DNA from: an uncultured Chelatococcus sp. | GTDB taxonomy: Bacteria; Pseudomonadota; Alphaproteobacteria; Rhizobiales; Beijerinckiaceae | DNA: 39,232 nt | NCBI GenBank assembly: GCA_937863995.1 | Contig: CALMIK010000074.1 | Span: forward strand, 1 to 39,232 | Direction: 5' to 3' | Shown here: positions 25,987 through 34,701 of the stretch, one piece after another | Layout of the letters: the number at the start of each line of letters is the position of its first letter | Numbering within the stretch: the first letter of the stretch is position 1 | Notes under the pieces: model-generated | The model's input: the letters and a program-made list of their open reading frames with translations, nothing else | The model's database searches: none | What the model was told of the DNA's origin: nothing | Program-made: the position numbers and the translations under genes

Positions 25987-26871
25987 TCACCCCGTCCGGT
26001 GGCGCAGCGTGACGAGGGAAGCGGCGAGGCTGTCGAAGCGGCCCGCCACGATCGACAGGATGTAGAGCCCGCCCGCCGCCAGGATGATGGCGGAAGAGGC
26101 GGGCGCTCTCCAGTGGTAGGAGGCGAGCAGCCCGGCGACGCTGGCCAGCACGCCGAAGGCGGCGGCCACCGCCATCTGCCCCGCCACCGTCTGCGACCAG
26201 AAACGCGCCGCCACGGCCGGCAGCATGATCAGGCCCACCACCATCAGCGTGCCCAGCGCCTGGAAGCCGCCGACGAGGTTCAGCACCACCAGCACCGTGA
26301 AGGTGATGTGCACGAGCGGCCCGAAGCCGCCCACCGCGCGCAGGAAGCCCGGATCGAGGCACTCGACGATCAGCGGCCGGTAGATGACGGATAGCGCGAT
26401 CAGCGTGATGCTGCTGATCGAGACGATGAGCAGCAGCGCTGCGTCGTCCAGCGCCAGCACCGAGCCGAACAGCACATGCAGCAGATCGACGCTGGAGCCG
26501 CGCATCGAAACGATCAGCACGCCGAGACCCAGCGATATCAGGTAGAAGGCGGCGAAGCTCGCATCCTCCCTGAGCGGCGTGGCGCGCGAGACGAGGCCGG
26601 CCAGCACCGCGACCGCGAGGCCGGTGGCGATGCCGCCGACCGTCATCGCCACCAGCGACAGGCCGGCGACGAGAAAGCCGATGGCCGCGCCCGGCAGGAT
26701 GGCGTGCGCCAGCGCGTCGCCCATGAGGCTCATGCGCCGCAGCACCAGCAGCACGCCGAGCGGGCACCCGCCCAGCGACAGCGCCAGGCAACCCGCCAGC
26801 GCGCGGCGCATGAAGCCGTAGTCGGCGAACGGCGAGATCAGGAAATCCACCACGGGAATGTGCGCGGTCAT
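25987..26871 (-). CDS. znuB: zinc ABC transporter permease
   Basis: A 294-residue permease of the ABC-3 family with about eight helices. Landmarks are GGCPLGVLLVLRRMSLMGDALAHAILPGAAIGF, split here as GVLLVLRRMSLMGDALAHA and ILPGAAIGFLVAG (the family's R-R-x-S-x-x-G-D-A-L-S/A-H-x-x-L-P-G-x-A motif), LLHVLFGSVLALDD, and LVGGFQALGTLMVVGLIMLP with the conserved E/Q-x-x-G motif. The ATG shares one base with the znuC stop (TGATG), so the two are translated together. Zinc is inferred from the Zur-like box and the His-rich partner proteins. It is probably the membrane partner of the ZnuA encoded at 12429-13454. Confidence 0.92.
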   Translation of the reverse strand: MTAHIPVVDFLISPFADYGFMRRALAGCLALSLGGCPLGVLLVLRRMSLMGDALAHAILPGAAIGFLVAGLSLVAMTVGGIATGLAVAVLAGLVSRATPLREDASFAAFYLISLGLGVLIVSMRGSSVDLLHVLFGSVLALDDAALLLIVSISSITLIALSVIYRPLIVECLDPGFLRAVGGFGPLVHITFTVLVVLNLVGGFQALGTLMVVGLIMLPAVAARFWSQTVAGQMAVAAAFGVLASVAGLLASYHWRAPASSAIILAAGGLYILSIVAGRFDSLAASLVTLRHRTG

Positions 26872-27731
26872 CAGGCGGCCTGGTGGTCGCAGAGGGGCGC
26901 ATCGTCGTCGAAGCCCTCGCACATGCGCCGCGCCGTCAGCAGGTTGGCGCCGGTCAGCACGTCGGAGGTATCGCCCCAGGCGACGGGCGAGCGGGCGAGC
27001 AGCAGCGCCTGCGGGAAATGCGCGCGCACGAGCTCGATGTCGTGCAGCACGGCGATGACCGTGCGGTTCTCGCCATGCCAGTGCTTGACCACGCCGATGA
27101 GATCGGCGGTGGTTTTCATGTCGAGCGCGGTGAAGGGCTCGTCGAGCAGCAACAGGCGCGCGTCCTGCAGCAGCATGCGCGCGAACAGCGCCCGCTGGAA
27201 CTGCCCGCCCGACAGCGTGCTCACCGGCCGCCGCGCCAGCCCCGACAGGCCGACGGTGGCGATGGCTTCCTCCACGCGCTCGCGCTCGGCGCGGCCGATG
27301 CGCCCGAACGCGCCGCACCGGCGCCATAGCCCCAGCGCCACGAGGTCGAGCACCGAGATCGGAAACGTGCGGTCGACCTCGCTGATCTGCGGCAGGTAGG
27401 CGATGTCGCGCCGGCCGATTCCCGAAATGCGGACATCTCCGGTGGCGGGGCGCAGCGTCCCCATGATCGCCTTCAGAAGCGTCGATTTGCCGGCGCCGTT
27501 CGGCCCGACGATGGCGGTGAGCGACCCGGGCGCGAACTCGCCCGACAGATGGTGCACGGCCGGATGGCGGCGATAGGCGATTGTCAGGTTCTCGAGCCGG
27601 ATGGCGGGGGACGCCCCGTTGCCCGCGGGTGCGGGACGCGAAGAGGCGGCGGGGCTGTGGCCATGGGCGTGCCCGTGATGGCTGTGCTCATGATGGCTGT
27701 GATCGTGATGATGGCGGTGCGTCATGTTCAT
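26871..27731 (-). CDS. znuC: zinc ABC transporter ATPase with His-rich N-terminus
   Basis: The 286-residue cytoplasmic ATPase of the zinc importer. Residues about 5-25 are an extreme His tract (HRHHHDHSHHEHSHH, then GHAHGHS), followed by an Ala/Pro spacer and a normal ABC domain from about residue 45. Walker A is GPNGAGKSTLLK, the Q-loop is AYLPQISEVDRTFP, the signature is LSGGQFQRALFARML, Walker B is LLLLDEPFTALD, and the H-loop is AVLHDIELV. The tract is not needed for the ABC fold and looks like a zinc-binding or sensing tail on the cytoplasmic side. The ATG at 27731 overlaps the stop of a small upstream ORF in ATGA; a second ATG two codons on keeps the tract as well. Confidence 0.92.
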   Translation of the reverse strand: MNMTHRHHHDHSHHEHSHHGHAHGHSPAASSRPAPAGNGASPAIRLENLTIAYRRHPAVHHLSGEFAPGSLTAIVGPNGAGKSTLLKAIMGTLRPATGDVRISGIGRRDIAYLPQISEVDRTFPISVLDLVALGLWRRCGAFGRIGRAERERVEEAIATVGLSGLARRPVSTLSGGQFQRALFARMLLQDARLLLLDEPFTALDMKTTADLIGVVKHWHGENRTVIAVLHDIELVRAHFPQALLLARSPVAWGDTSDVLTGANLLTARRMCEGFDDDAPLCDHQAA

Positions 27732-27856
27732 ATCCAGCCCATCGCCCAGAACGCGACACCCCAAAGCACGCCCACCGCGGCGACGGCCAGCGCCAGCCGC
27801 TCGGCAGCCGCGCAACGCAGCACCGACACGCCTTCTTTCCCGATTCCGCCAGACAA
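27728..27856 (-). CDS. small membrane ORF heading the Zur-type operon
   Basis: A 42-codon frame ending in TGA that overlaps the znuC ATG by four bases (ATGA). A TTG start at 27856 is preceded by GAGGG with a 5-base spacer; a GTG at 27829 is an alternative giving 33 residues. The product would be a basic N-terminus followed by one hydrophobic helix (LALAVAAVGVLWGVAFWAMG) ending GWI. It lies directly downstream of the Zur-like box, so it would be the first cistron of the zinc operon. I do not recognise a family. It may be a real microprotein associated with the transporter, or a leader that couples translation to znuC. Confidence 0.5.
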   Translation of the reverse strand: MSGGIGKEGVSVLRCAAAERLALAVAAVGVLWGVAFWAMGWI

Positions 27857-27891
27857 CGCAGCCCTCGCACGCACTGATACCAATCGCCAAT

Positions 27892-27904
27892 GTTATAATA
27901 TAAC
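27892..27904 (-). promoter_or_regulatory. Zur-like box upstream of the znuCB operon
   Basis: A perfect 13-base palindrome, GTTATA-A-TATAAC, flanked by T on one side and G on the other (core TGTTATAATATAACG). It lies 35 bases before the small ORF and 160 bases before znuC. It belongs to the same type as the box before znuA and fits the TGTTATAATATAACA-like Zur operator of alphaproteobacteria. Confidence 0.8.
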
Positions 27905-28121
27905 GAACGCAAATGGCAACCGTTCCGTGCAACTGGCCGGGACACGACCGCCGGCGGCGATCGGGCGCCGCTGCCGCTGCGATGGCGGCCTTGCCGTCCG
28001 TGCATGGAACCCATTCTGCGCCGCGTCTATCGCGTGGCGGGAACGCCTGATAGTGTCACTGATACAATGATAGGCGGCCGCCGATCATGGCCGTAACGAA
28101 TTATCCAGAGGAATGGCCCCG

Positions 28122-28760
28122 GTGTTTTTACCCGAATTGCTGACCCTTGCCGGTGTGATGCTGCTGGCGTGCATCAGTCCCGGACCGGATTTCATCGCGG
28201 TGACATCCCACGCCCTCAATTCCCGCCGGGCGGGGCTCGGCGCGGCGGTGGGGGTCACGGGCGCTTGCGCCGTGTGGTCCATGCTCGCGGTTTTCGGCCT
28301 CGGCGTGGTGCTGGCGCGCATGGCGTGGGGCTACGAGCTGCTGCGCCTCGTCGGCGCGGCCTATCTGATCTATCTCGGCGTGCGCATGATCTACAGCATG
28401 CGCAGATCGGCGCCCGACGCGGGCGCGGGCCAGTCTCCGGCCACGGCGCCGCAGCCCGGCGCTGCGGCGTTCCTGCCGTCGGTGCGGCGGGGGTTCCTCG
28501 TCGGCATGACCAACCCCAAGTCGATGGCCTTTTTCGGCAGCCTGTTCGTCACCGTGTTGCCGGTGGGCGCGCCCGCATGGGTCTATGGCGCGACGGTCGC
28601 CGTGGTGATCGTGGTGGCGCTTGGCTGGTTTTCGGTGCTCGCTGCTATATTTTCGTCGTCCGGCGTGCGTATGGTCTACGCGCGGCTGCGCCGTCCGTTC
28701 GATGCCGTGATGGGAGCGGCCTTGATCGGGTTGGGCGTGAAGCTCGCCGTCAGCCGCTGA
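28122..28760 (+). CDS. LysE-family amino-acid exporter
   Basis: A 212-residue inner-membrane protein with six predicted helices, the normal size for LysE/RhtB exporters. The diagnostic N-terminal motif is LACISPGPDFIAVTSHAL (S-P-G-P). AAYLIYLGVRMIYSM ends the first half, and RRGFLVGMTNPKSMAFFGSL carries the N-P-K motif of the second half. The substrate is unknown; relatives export lysine, threonine, homoserine lactone or cysteine derivatives. AGAGGA abuts the ATG at 28113 too closely to serve it but lies 9 bases before the GTG at 28122, so I prefer the latter; the difference is three codons. It diverges from the znuCB operon. Confidence 0.9.
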   Translation: MFLPELLTLAGVMLLACISPGPDFIAVTSHALNSRRAGLGAAVGVTGACAVWSMLAVFGLGVVLARMAWGYELLRLVGAAYLIYLGVRMIYSMRRSAPDAGAGQSPATAPQPGAAAFLPSVRRGFLVGMTNPKSMAFFGSLFVTVLPVGAPAWVYGATVAVVIVVALGWFSVLAAIFSSSGVRMVYARLRRPFDAVMGAALIGLGVKLAVSR

Positions 28761-28931
28761 AGCGCGCTGCGTCGATAACTTAAAAGCTGAGGCGGTTTCC
28801 TCTCCGGAGCGGACCCTGATCGACCGGACGATTGCCGGATCGAAGGGCGCGCCGGTACATTTTCCGCGCACGCCGGGCGTCATTCTCCGCCGCGCCGCGT
28901 GCGCTCTTTCCTGTCAGGTTTATTCCCCGTC

Positions 28932-30164
28932 ATGACGACATCCGTATCCAGCCCGGCCGATCGCGCGCCCGGCTTTGTCGAGTTCGTGGCGCTGATCGCG
29001 TTGATGATGTCGATCATCGCCTTGTCCATCGACAACCTGCTGCCGGCTTTCGTGCCGATCCAGCAAGAGTTTCGCCTCGCCAGCGCCAACGACGCGCAGT
29101 ACATCATCGCCAGCTACATGGCGGGCTTCGCTGTCAGCCAGCTCTTCTACGGACCGTTGGCGGACGCGGTGGGCCGCCGGCCGGCCATGATCCTCGGCAT
29201 GGCGATCTACCTCGTTGGCACCGTTGTGGCGATCGCGGCGACGAGCTTCGAGATCCTGCTCGCGGCGCGCGTGGTGCAGGGCGTCGGCGCTGCCGCCTCG
29301 CGCGTTCTGGTGGCGACCATCGTGCGCGACCGCTATCAGGGCGAGGAAATGGCGCGTGTAATGTCCTTCGTCATGATGGTGTTCATCATCGGCCCGGTCG
29401 TCGCGCCCGGCAGCGGCGCGCTGATTCTGCTCGTGGGCTCGTGGCGGCTCATCTTCGTCGGCATGCTGCTGCTGGCGCTCGTCATCGGCGCGTGGTTCCT
29501 GCTGCGCATGCCCGAGACGCTGCGCCCCGAAAACCGCGTGCCGCTTTCGCTGCGCACGATGTGGAACGGCGCGCGCACCTGCGTCGGCAACCGGACGACG
29601 CTTGGCTACACCATCGCCGGGAGCCTGCTGCTCGGATCGCTGATGGGCTATATCTCGTCCGCCCAGCAGATTTTCGAGACCGATGTCTATGCGCTCGGCG
29701 GCTGGTTCTCGCTGGTGTTCGGCGTCGTGGCGGCGGTGATGGGGCTCGCGGCTTTCGTCAACGCCCGCATCGTTCGCCGCGTCGGCCTGGAGCGCCTGTC
29801 GTGGTGGGGCGCGCTCGCCTTCATGCTGACGGCGCTCGTCAATGTCGTCGTGGTGCTGGCGTGGGACGGCCCGCCGCCGCTGCTGCTGTTCGCAGGGCTG
29901 CTGGGCGCGCTGAACTTCATCTTCAGCCTGGCGGTGCCCAACTTCAACGCGCTGGCGCTGCGGCCGATGGGGCACATCGCGGGGCTGGCGTCGTCCTTCG
30001 TCGGCACGGTGACGACGGCGCTCAGCGCGCTTTTCGGCGTGATCATCGGTCAGCTCTACGATGGCACCGTGCTGCCGCTGGCGCTCGGCTATCTCGTGCT
30101 GGGCGCCGCTGGCGTCGGCGTCGTCATGTGGACGCGGGCCGATAATGCCGGCAAGACCAAGTGA
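28932..30164 (+). CDS. MFS multidrug transporter, Bcr/CflA-like
   Basis: A 410-residue 12-helix facilitator of the DHA1 type. The Bcr/CflA hallmark at the end of helix 1 is LSIDNLLPAFVPIQQEF. The loop 2-3 signature GPLADAVGRRPAMILGM follows. The helix 5 antiporter motif is FIIGPVVAPGSGALIL (G-P-x-x-x-P-x-x-G). Members expel chloramphenicol, bicyclomycin or sulfonamide-like compounds; the natural substrate is not known. The ATG at 28932 begins 17 residues before helix 1. An in-frame GTG at 28899 adds eleven hydrophobic residues and is considered less likely. The ribosome site is weak. A long hairpin (30227-30257) lies downstream. Confidence 0.9.
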   Translation: MTTSVSSPADRAPGFVEFVALIALMMSIIALSIDNLLPAFVPIQQEFRLASANDAQYIIASYMAGFAVSQLFYGPLADAVGRRPAMILGMAIYLVGTVVAIAATSFEILLAARVVQGVGAAASRVLVATIVRDRYQGEEMARVMSFVMMVFIIGPVVAPGSGALILLVGSWRLIFVGMLLLALVIGAWFLLRMPETLRPENRVPLSLRTMWNGARTCVGNRTTLGYTIAGSLLLGSLMGYISSAQQIFETDVYALGGWFSLVFGVVAAVMGLAAFVNARIVRRVGLERLSWWGALAFMLTALVNVVVVLAWDGPPPLLLFAGLLGALNFIFSLAVPNFNALALRPMGHIAGLASSFVGTVTTALSALFGVIIGQLYDGTVLPLALGYLVLGAAGVGVVMWTRADNAGKTK

Positions 30165-30226
30165 ATCAAAAGGCCAAGTGAGGCAAAGGGCCAACGGATG
30201 CAATCCCCGGCGGAAGGCCTTACATA

Positions 30227-30257
30227 GGTCCTGTCCGTCGCGGTGACGGGCAGGACC
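30227..30257 (+). terminator. long hairpin between MFS gene and uvrC
   Basis: A 13-bp stem (30227-30239 with 30245-30257, one G-U pair) closed by a 5-base loop, followed by CTTTCC. It may end transcripts of the MFS gene, although the U-tract is poor. It also sits 12 bases before the uvrC ATG at 30270 and could limit ribosome access. A possible GTG start at 30243 would fall inside the loop, which argues for 30270. Confidence 0.5.
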
Positions 30258-30269
30258 CTTTCCGATCGC

Positions 30270-32306
30270 ATGACACACGCCGCCGATACGCCTCACGACA
30301 TGCCGCAGGACGCCGACGACTTGCCGGCTCAGGACGCCGAAACGGCCGCCGACCACGACCTGTGGGCCGACGATGCCGGCGCGCAGGATGCCGCGCCGGC
30401 CTCGGTGCGGGCCGGGGCGGAGGTGATTCGCCGCTTCTGGAAGACGCTGCCGCATCTGCCCGGCGTCTACCGCATGATCGATGCCAACGGCCATGTTCTC
30501 TATGTCGGCAAGGCGCTCGACCTGAAGAAGCGCGTCGCTTCCTACGTGCGCGGCATCGGCCACGGTGGGCACCGCACCATGCGGATGATCGCGGAGACGG
30601 TGGCGATGGAGTTCATCACCACCGACACCGAAACGGCGGCCCTGCTGCTGGAAGCCAATCTCATCAAGCAGTTGCGCCCGCGCTACAACGTGCTGATGCG
30701 CGACGACAAGTCGTTTCCCTACATCCTGCTCACCGGCGACCATGCCGCGCCGCAGCTTGTGAAGCATCGCGGCGCGCGGGTGCGCAAGGGGCGCTACTTC
30801 GGCCCCTTCGCCGATGGCGGGGCGGTCAACCGCACGGTCAACGCGCTGCAACGCGCCTTCCTGCTGCGCACCTGCACCGACAGTTATTATGAAAACCGCA
30901 CGCGCCCGTGCCTGCTGTTCCAGATCAAGCGTTGCGCCGGTCCGTGCACGGGCGAGATCTCGCAAGAGGATTACGCGCAGCTCGTCGTGGAGGCCGGCGA
31001 TTTCCTGTCCGGGCGCTCGACCGCCGTCAAGCGCCGGCTGGCGCAGGAGATGCAGGAAGCGGCGGAAGCGCTCGAATACGAGCGCGCGGCGCGCTACCGC
31101 GACCGGCTGGCGGCGCTTTCCACCGTGCAGGGCACCCAAAGCATCAACCCGCAGACCGTGGAGGAGGCGGACGTGTTCGCCATCGCCTCCCAGGCGGGGA
31201 TGTTCTGCGTGCAGGTTTTCTTCTTCCGCAACAGTCAGAACTGGGGCAACCGCTCGTATTTTCCGCGCGCCCACCGCAACCTGCCGGAGGAGGAGGTGCT
31301 CGGCGCCTTCCTGGCGCAGTTTTACGAGGACAAGCCATGCCCGCGCCTCGTGCTGCTGTCGCACAAGCCCGACGAATGCGCCCTGCTGCAGGACGCTCTG
31401 TCGGACCACACGGGCCACAAGGTCGAGCTCGGCGTGCCGAAGCGGGGCGAGAAGCACACGCTGGTGGCGCACGCGGCGCGCAACGCCCACGAGGCGCTGG
31501 CGCGCAAGCTCGCCGATACCGCCTCCCAGGACAAGCTGCTCGGGGCGCTGGCGCAGGCGTTCGGGCTCGCCACCCCGCCGCGGCGTATCGAGGTCTATGA
31601 CAACTCGCACATCATGGGCACCAACGCAGTCGGCGCGATGATCGTCGCCGGGCGCGAGGGCTTCATGAAGACGCACTATCGCACGTTCAACATCCGCTCC
31701 ACCGACATCACCCCCGGCGACGACTTCGGTATGATGCGCGAGGTGCTGCAGCGCCGCTTCACCCGCCTCGTGAAGGAGGGCGCCCGCCCGGACGCGCCCG
31801 CGCCCGCTGGCGACGAGGAAAACGCCGACGAGGTGGAAGCGTCTTTTCCCTCCTGGCCCGACCTGCTGCTGATCGACGGCGGGCAGGGGCAGGTCTCTGC
31901 GGCGCGGGCTGTGCTGACGGAACTCGGCGTCACCGGCGTGCCGGTGGTCGGCGTTGCCAAGGGCGTCGACCGCGACGCCGGGCGCGAGACGTTTCTCGTG
32001 GAAGGGCGCGCGCCGTTCCGCTTGCCCCCGCGCGACGCGACGCTCTACTATATCGAGCGGCTGCGCGACGAGGCGCACCGCTTCGCCATCGGCACGCACC
32101 GCGCGCGGCGCAAGCGGGAGTTCACCAAAAGCCCGCTCGACGAGATTGCGGGAATCGGGCCGGCGCGCAAGCGGGCGCTGCTGCTGCACTTCGGCACCGC
32201 CAAGGCTGTGTCGCAGGCGTCGCTCGAGGATCTGCGCAGCGCGCCGGGAATCAATGCGGCGACCGCCGGAATGGTCTATAGGTTCTTTCATGACCGCGAC
32301 GGTTGA
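30270..32306 (+). CDS. uvrC: excinuclease ABC subunit C
   Basis: The 678-residue dual-incision nuclease of nucleotide excision repair. An acidic N-terminal extension of about 45 residues ([19 protein letters not shown]) precedes the GIY-YIG nuclease ([20 protein letters not shown], then [11 protein letters not shown]). Later come the Cys-rich [20 protein letters not shown] region, a UVR domain that meets UvrB ([18 protein letters not shown]), the RNase-H-like 5' nuclease ([19 protein letters not shown], then [13 protein letters not shown] with a catalytic Asp), and a helix-hairpin-helix ([17 protein letters not shown]). I chose the ATG at 30270. pgsA follows closely, a pairing common in Hyphomicrobiales. 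Confidence 0.96.
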   Translation: MTHAADTPHDMPQDADDLPAQDAETAADHDLWADDAGAQDAAPASVRAGAEVIRRFWKTLPHLPGVYRMIDANGHVLYVGKALDLKKRVASYVRGIGHGGHRTMRMIAETVAMEFITTDTETAALLLEANLIKQLRPRYNVLMRDDKSFPYILLTGDHAAPQLVKHRGARVRKGRYFGPFADGGAVNRTVNALQRAFLLRTCTDSYYENRTRPCLLFQIKRCAGPCTGEISQEDYAQLVVEAGDFLSGRSTAVKRRLAQEMQEAAEALEYERAARYRDRLAALSTVQGTQSINPQTVEEADVFAIASQAGMFCVQVFFFRNSQNWGNRSYFPRAHRNLPEEEVLGAFLAQFYEDKPCPRLVLLSHKPDECALLQDALSDHTGHKVELGVPKRGEKHTLVAHAARNAHEALARKLADTASQDKLLGALAQAFGLATPPRRIEVYDNSHIMGTNAVGAMIVAGREGFMKTHYRTFNIRSTDITPGDDFGMMREVLQRRFTRLVKEGARPDAPAPAGDEENADEVEASFPSWPDLLLIDGGQGQVSAARAVLTELGVTGVPVVGVAKGVDRDAGRETFLVEGRAPFRLPPRDATLYYIERLRDEAHRFAIGTHRARRKREFTKSPLDEIAGIGPARKRALLLHFGTAKAVSQASLEDLRSAPGINAATAGMVYRFFHDRDG

Positions 32307-32374
32307 GGCACGCTGGCTTCATGTCCGGCGCTTCAGGCGCGCGTGATGGCGCTTCACACTCTGTTGGATCTGGC

Positions 32375-33064
32375 ATGACGACGACCCCTCGGAACGTTTC
32401 CGCCGCCGCGCCCCGGAGCAGCCAGGGCAATGCCGGGGCAGGCCCCGGCCGCCTGCGTGGACCGTTCAACCTCCCGAATCTGCTCACCTACGGACGCATC
32501 CTCGCGGTTCCGGCGGTGGTGGTGTGCCTGTTCTGGCCGGGCGAGCCCGACATGCGCTGGGCCGCGCTGGCGATTTTCGCGCTCGCAGCCATCACCGATT
32601 ATCTCGACGGCTACCTCGCGCGCGCGTGGTCGCAGCAATCGGCGCTGGGGCGCATGCTCGACCCGATCGCCGACAAGCTGCTGGTGGCGGCCTCGCTGCT
32701 GATGCTGGTGGCGGACGGCACCATCAGAAGCTGGTCGCTGTGGGCGGCGATCATCATCCTGTGCCGCGAGATGCTGGTGTCGGGCCTGCGGGAGTTCCTG
32801 GCGGAGCTGCGCGTCAGCGTGCCCGTGACCAGGGTGGCGAAGTGGAAGACGGCGGCGCAGCTCGTCTCGCTGGCGTTCCTCATCGCGGGGCCGGCGGGCG
32901 AGACGGTGCTGCCGGGCACGCACGCCATCGGCATCGCCCTGCTGTGGGTCGCGGCGCTGCTGACGCTCTACACGGGCTGGGACTATCTCAACCACGGCAT
33001 CAGCCACATCCTGGCGCAGGACGAGATCTCCGTGCGCGACGACGACGGTGAAACCGGCGCGTAG
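32375..33064 (+). CDS. pgsA: CDP-diacylglycerol--glycerol-3-phosphate 3-phosphatidyltransferase
   Basis: A 229-residue inner-membrane enzyme making phosphatidylglycerol-phosphate, the first committed step to phosphatidylglycerol and cardiolipin. The CDP-alcohol phosphotransferase motif is complete: DYLDGYLARAW starts at Asp75 and continues to GRMLDPIADK (D-x2-D-G-x2-A-R ... G-x3-D-x3-D). NLPNLLTYGRILAVP is the usual N-terminal stretch of PgsA. The ATG at 32375 has GGAT about 7 bases upstream; an ATG at 32321 would add 18 residues. It starts 68 bases after uvrC. The stop codon TAG is the first three bases of a palindromic repeat. Confidence 0.95.
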   Translation: MTTTPRNVSAAAPRSSQGNAGAGPGRLRGPFNLPNLLTYGRILAVPAVVVCLFWPGEPDMRWAALAIFALAAITDYLDGYLARAWSQQSALGRMLDPIADKLLVAASLLMLVADGTIRSWSLWAAIIILCREMLVSGLREFLAELRVSVPVTRVAKWKTAAQLVSLAFLIAGPAGETVLPGTHAIGIALLWVAALLTLYTGWDYLNHGISHILAQDEISVRDDDGETGA

Positions 33065-33166
33065 AGCGCTTTCCGATTGAATGGAATCATTTAATCGATA
33101 AGAATTCGCTCAAAATCAAAATATTAGATCGCATCCCTGTTTCAACGAAACCGGGATGCGATCTAA
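33062..33166 (+). repeat. dispersed palindromic repeat, copy A
   Basis: A 105-base element made of two hairpin modules: a first built on CGATTGAATG ... CATTTAATCG, flanked by AGCG and CGCT, and a second with a long stem (TAGATCGCATCCC ... GGGATGCGATCTA) closed by GTTTCAACGAAAC. It differs from copy B at nine positions. Its first three bases are the pgsA stop codon. The second hairpin could also end pgsA transcripts. After it, to 33270, there is only a GC hairpin (33187-33215) before the MATE gene. Confidence 0.9.
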
Positions 33167-33270
33167 ATCGGCTTTCCGCCTGGTTTGTGCCCGGTCCGCG
33201 ATCCGCGCCGGGCACGCATGCGCCTGCCGTCATGGATTCTGCATCATTTTTAGGCTATTGACGGGTCATC

Positions 33271-34701
33271 ATGACAGACGCTTCGGCGCTGGCGGGCGCT
33301 GATTCCCGTCCCGGTCGCGGTTACGATTTGTGGCGGCGCGAGTTGCGCGCCATGCTCACGCTGGGGTGGCCGCTGGCGCTGAGCACGCTCGCGCAGATGG
33401 CGGTGATGGTCACCGACGTCATCTTCATCGGCCGTCTCGGTTCGCAGGCGCTGGCGGCCGCGACGCTCGCCACCAACCTCTATCATCTGGTGATGCTGTT
33501 CTCGCTCGGGCTGCTGATGGCGGCACCGCCCATGATCGCGCGTGAACTCGGCCGCAACCGCTTCGCGGTCAACGAGGTGCGGCGCACGGTGCGGCAGGGC
33601 TTCTGGTCGGCGGCCATCGTCTTCATTCCCTGCGCCATCCTGCTGTGGAACGGCGAGCGCGTACTGCTGCTGATTGGCGAGCCGGCCGATCTGTCGGCGA
33701 TGGCCGGCGGCTATCTGCGCGCTTTCCTGTGGGGCCTGCTGCCGTTTCTGGGCTTTCTGGTGCTGCGGTCGTTCGTGGCGGCGCTGGAGCGCCCGCAATG
33801 GGCGCTGGTGGCGGCGCTGTTTTCCATCGTGTTCAACATCTTCGGCAACTGGCTGCTGGTGTTCGGCAACCTCGGCTTCCCGCGGCTTGAGATCGTCGGC
33901 TCCGGCATCGCCAGCGCCTGCGCCAACCTGATGCTGTTCCTCGTGCTTCTGGTCGTCGTGCTGCGCGACCGGCGCTTCCGGCGCTACCGTGTGTTCGGCC
34001 GCTTCTGGCAGCCGGACTGGCCGCGCCTCGCCGCTTTCTGGAAGCTCGGCCTGCCGATCGCCGCGGTATCGACGCTCGAAGTCAGCGTGTTCAACGCCGC
34101 CGCCTTCATGATGGGCTGGATCGGCGAGGCGGAGCTGGCGGCCCACGCGGTCGCGCTGCAGCTCGTCGGCGTGGCGTTCATGCTGGTGGTCGGCCTGTCG
34201 CAGGCGGTGACGGTGCGCGTCGGGCTTGCCTTCGGCGCCGGTGACAAGGCCGGCGTGATGCGGGCGGGCTGGATCGGGTTCGGCCTCGGCATGACGGCGA
34301 TGGCCATTTCCGGCCTCGTCATGACGCTGGTGCCCGAGGCGCTCGCCGGCATCTTCCTCGACACGCGCGACCCCGCCAACGCGCGGGCGGTGCAGCTTGC
34401 CGTGACTTTCCTGGCGCTCGCGGCGCTGTTCCAGCTCGCCGACGGGGCGCAGGTGCTCGGCATCGCGGCGCTGCGCGGGCTGCACGACACGCGCCAGCCC
34501 ATGGTCTACGGCATCGTCGGCTACTGGCTCATCGGTCTGCCGCTCAGCGTCTACCTCGCGTTCGGCGTGGGGCTGGGCGGCGCCGGCATCTGGACCGGCC
34601 TTACCGTTGGCCTGTGCGTCGTGGCGGCGCTGATGCTGGCGCGGTGGACGCGACGCGAGCGGCTGGGGCTGCTCGCCGGCGCGGGCCGGACCGCGACGTA
34701 G
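33271..34701 (+). CDS. MATE-family efflux transporter
   Basis: A 476-residue cation-coupled multidrug exporter of the NorM type with 12 predicted helices in two MatE halves. Landmarks are GWPLALSTLAQMAVMVTDVI with FIGRLGSQALAA at the start, VLRSFVAALERPQWALVAA mid-way, the start of the second half at LGLPIAAVSTLEVSVFNAA, GLSQAVTVRVGLAFGAGDK, and FQLADGAQVLGIAALRGLHD near the end. The substrate cannot be told from sequence. The ATG at 33271 begins about 26 residues before helix 1. In many relatives moaD/moaE follow pgsA; here the MATE gene does. The TAG stop is the first three bases of repeat copy B. Confidence 0.94.
   Translation: MTDASALAGADSRPGRGYDLWRRELRAMLTLGWPLALSTLAQMAVMVTDVIFIGRLGSQALAAATLATNLYHLVMLFSLGLLMAAPPMIARELGRNRFAVNEVRRTVRQGFWSAAIVFIPCAILLWNGERVLLLIGEPADLSAMAGGYLRAFLWGLLPFLGFLVLRSFVAALERPQWALVAALFSIVFNIFGNWLLVFGNLGFPRLEIVGSGIASACANLMLFLVLLVVVLRDRRFRRYRVFGRFWQPDWPRLAAFWKLGLPIAAVSTLEVSVFNAAAFMMGWIGEAELAAHAVALQLVGVAFMLVVGLSQAVTVRVGLAFGAGDKAGVMRAGWIGFGLGMTAMAISGLVMTLVPEALAGIFLDTRDPANARAVQLAVTFLALAALFQLADGAQVLGIAALRGLHDTRQPMVYGIVGYWLIGLPLSVYLAFGVGLGGAGIWTGLTVGLCVVAALMLARWTRRERLGLLAGAGRTAT

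Noticed and set aside
28052..28060. AGTGTCACT palindrome before the LysE-family gene as an operator
   Set aside because: It is only nine bases and has no second copy; expected by chance.
28920..32291. 1123-codon open frame on the minus strand opposite the Bcr/CflA pump and uvrC
   Set aside because: It spans two well-supported plus-strand genes and the intergenic hairpin; its composition is that of a reverse-complement shadow.
33187..33215. GTGCCCGG ... CCGGGCAC hairpin as a terminator before the MATE gene
   Set aside because: It has no U-tract; the preceding repeat offers better hairpins.
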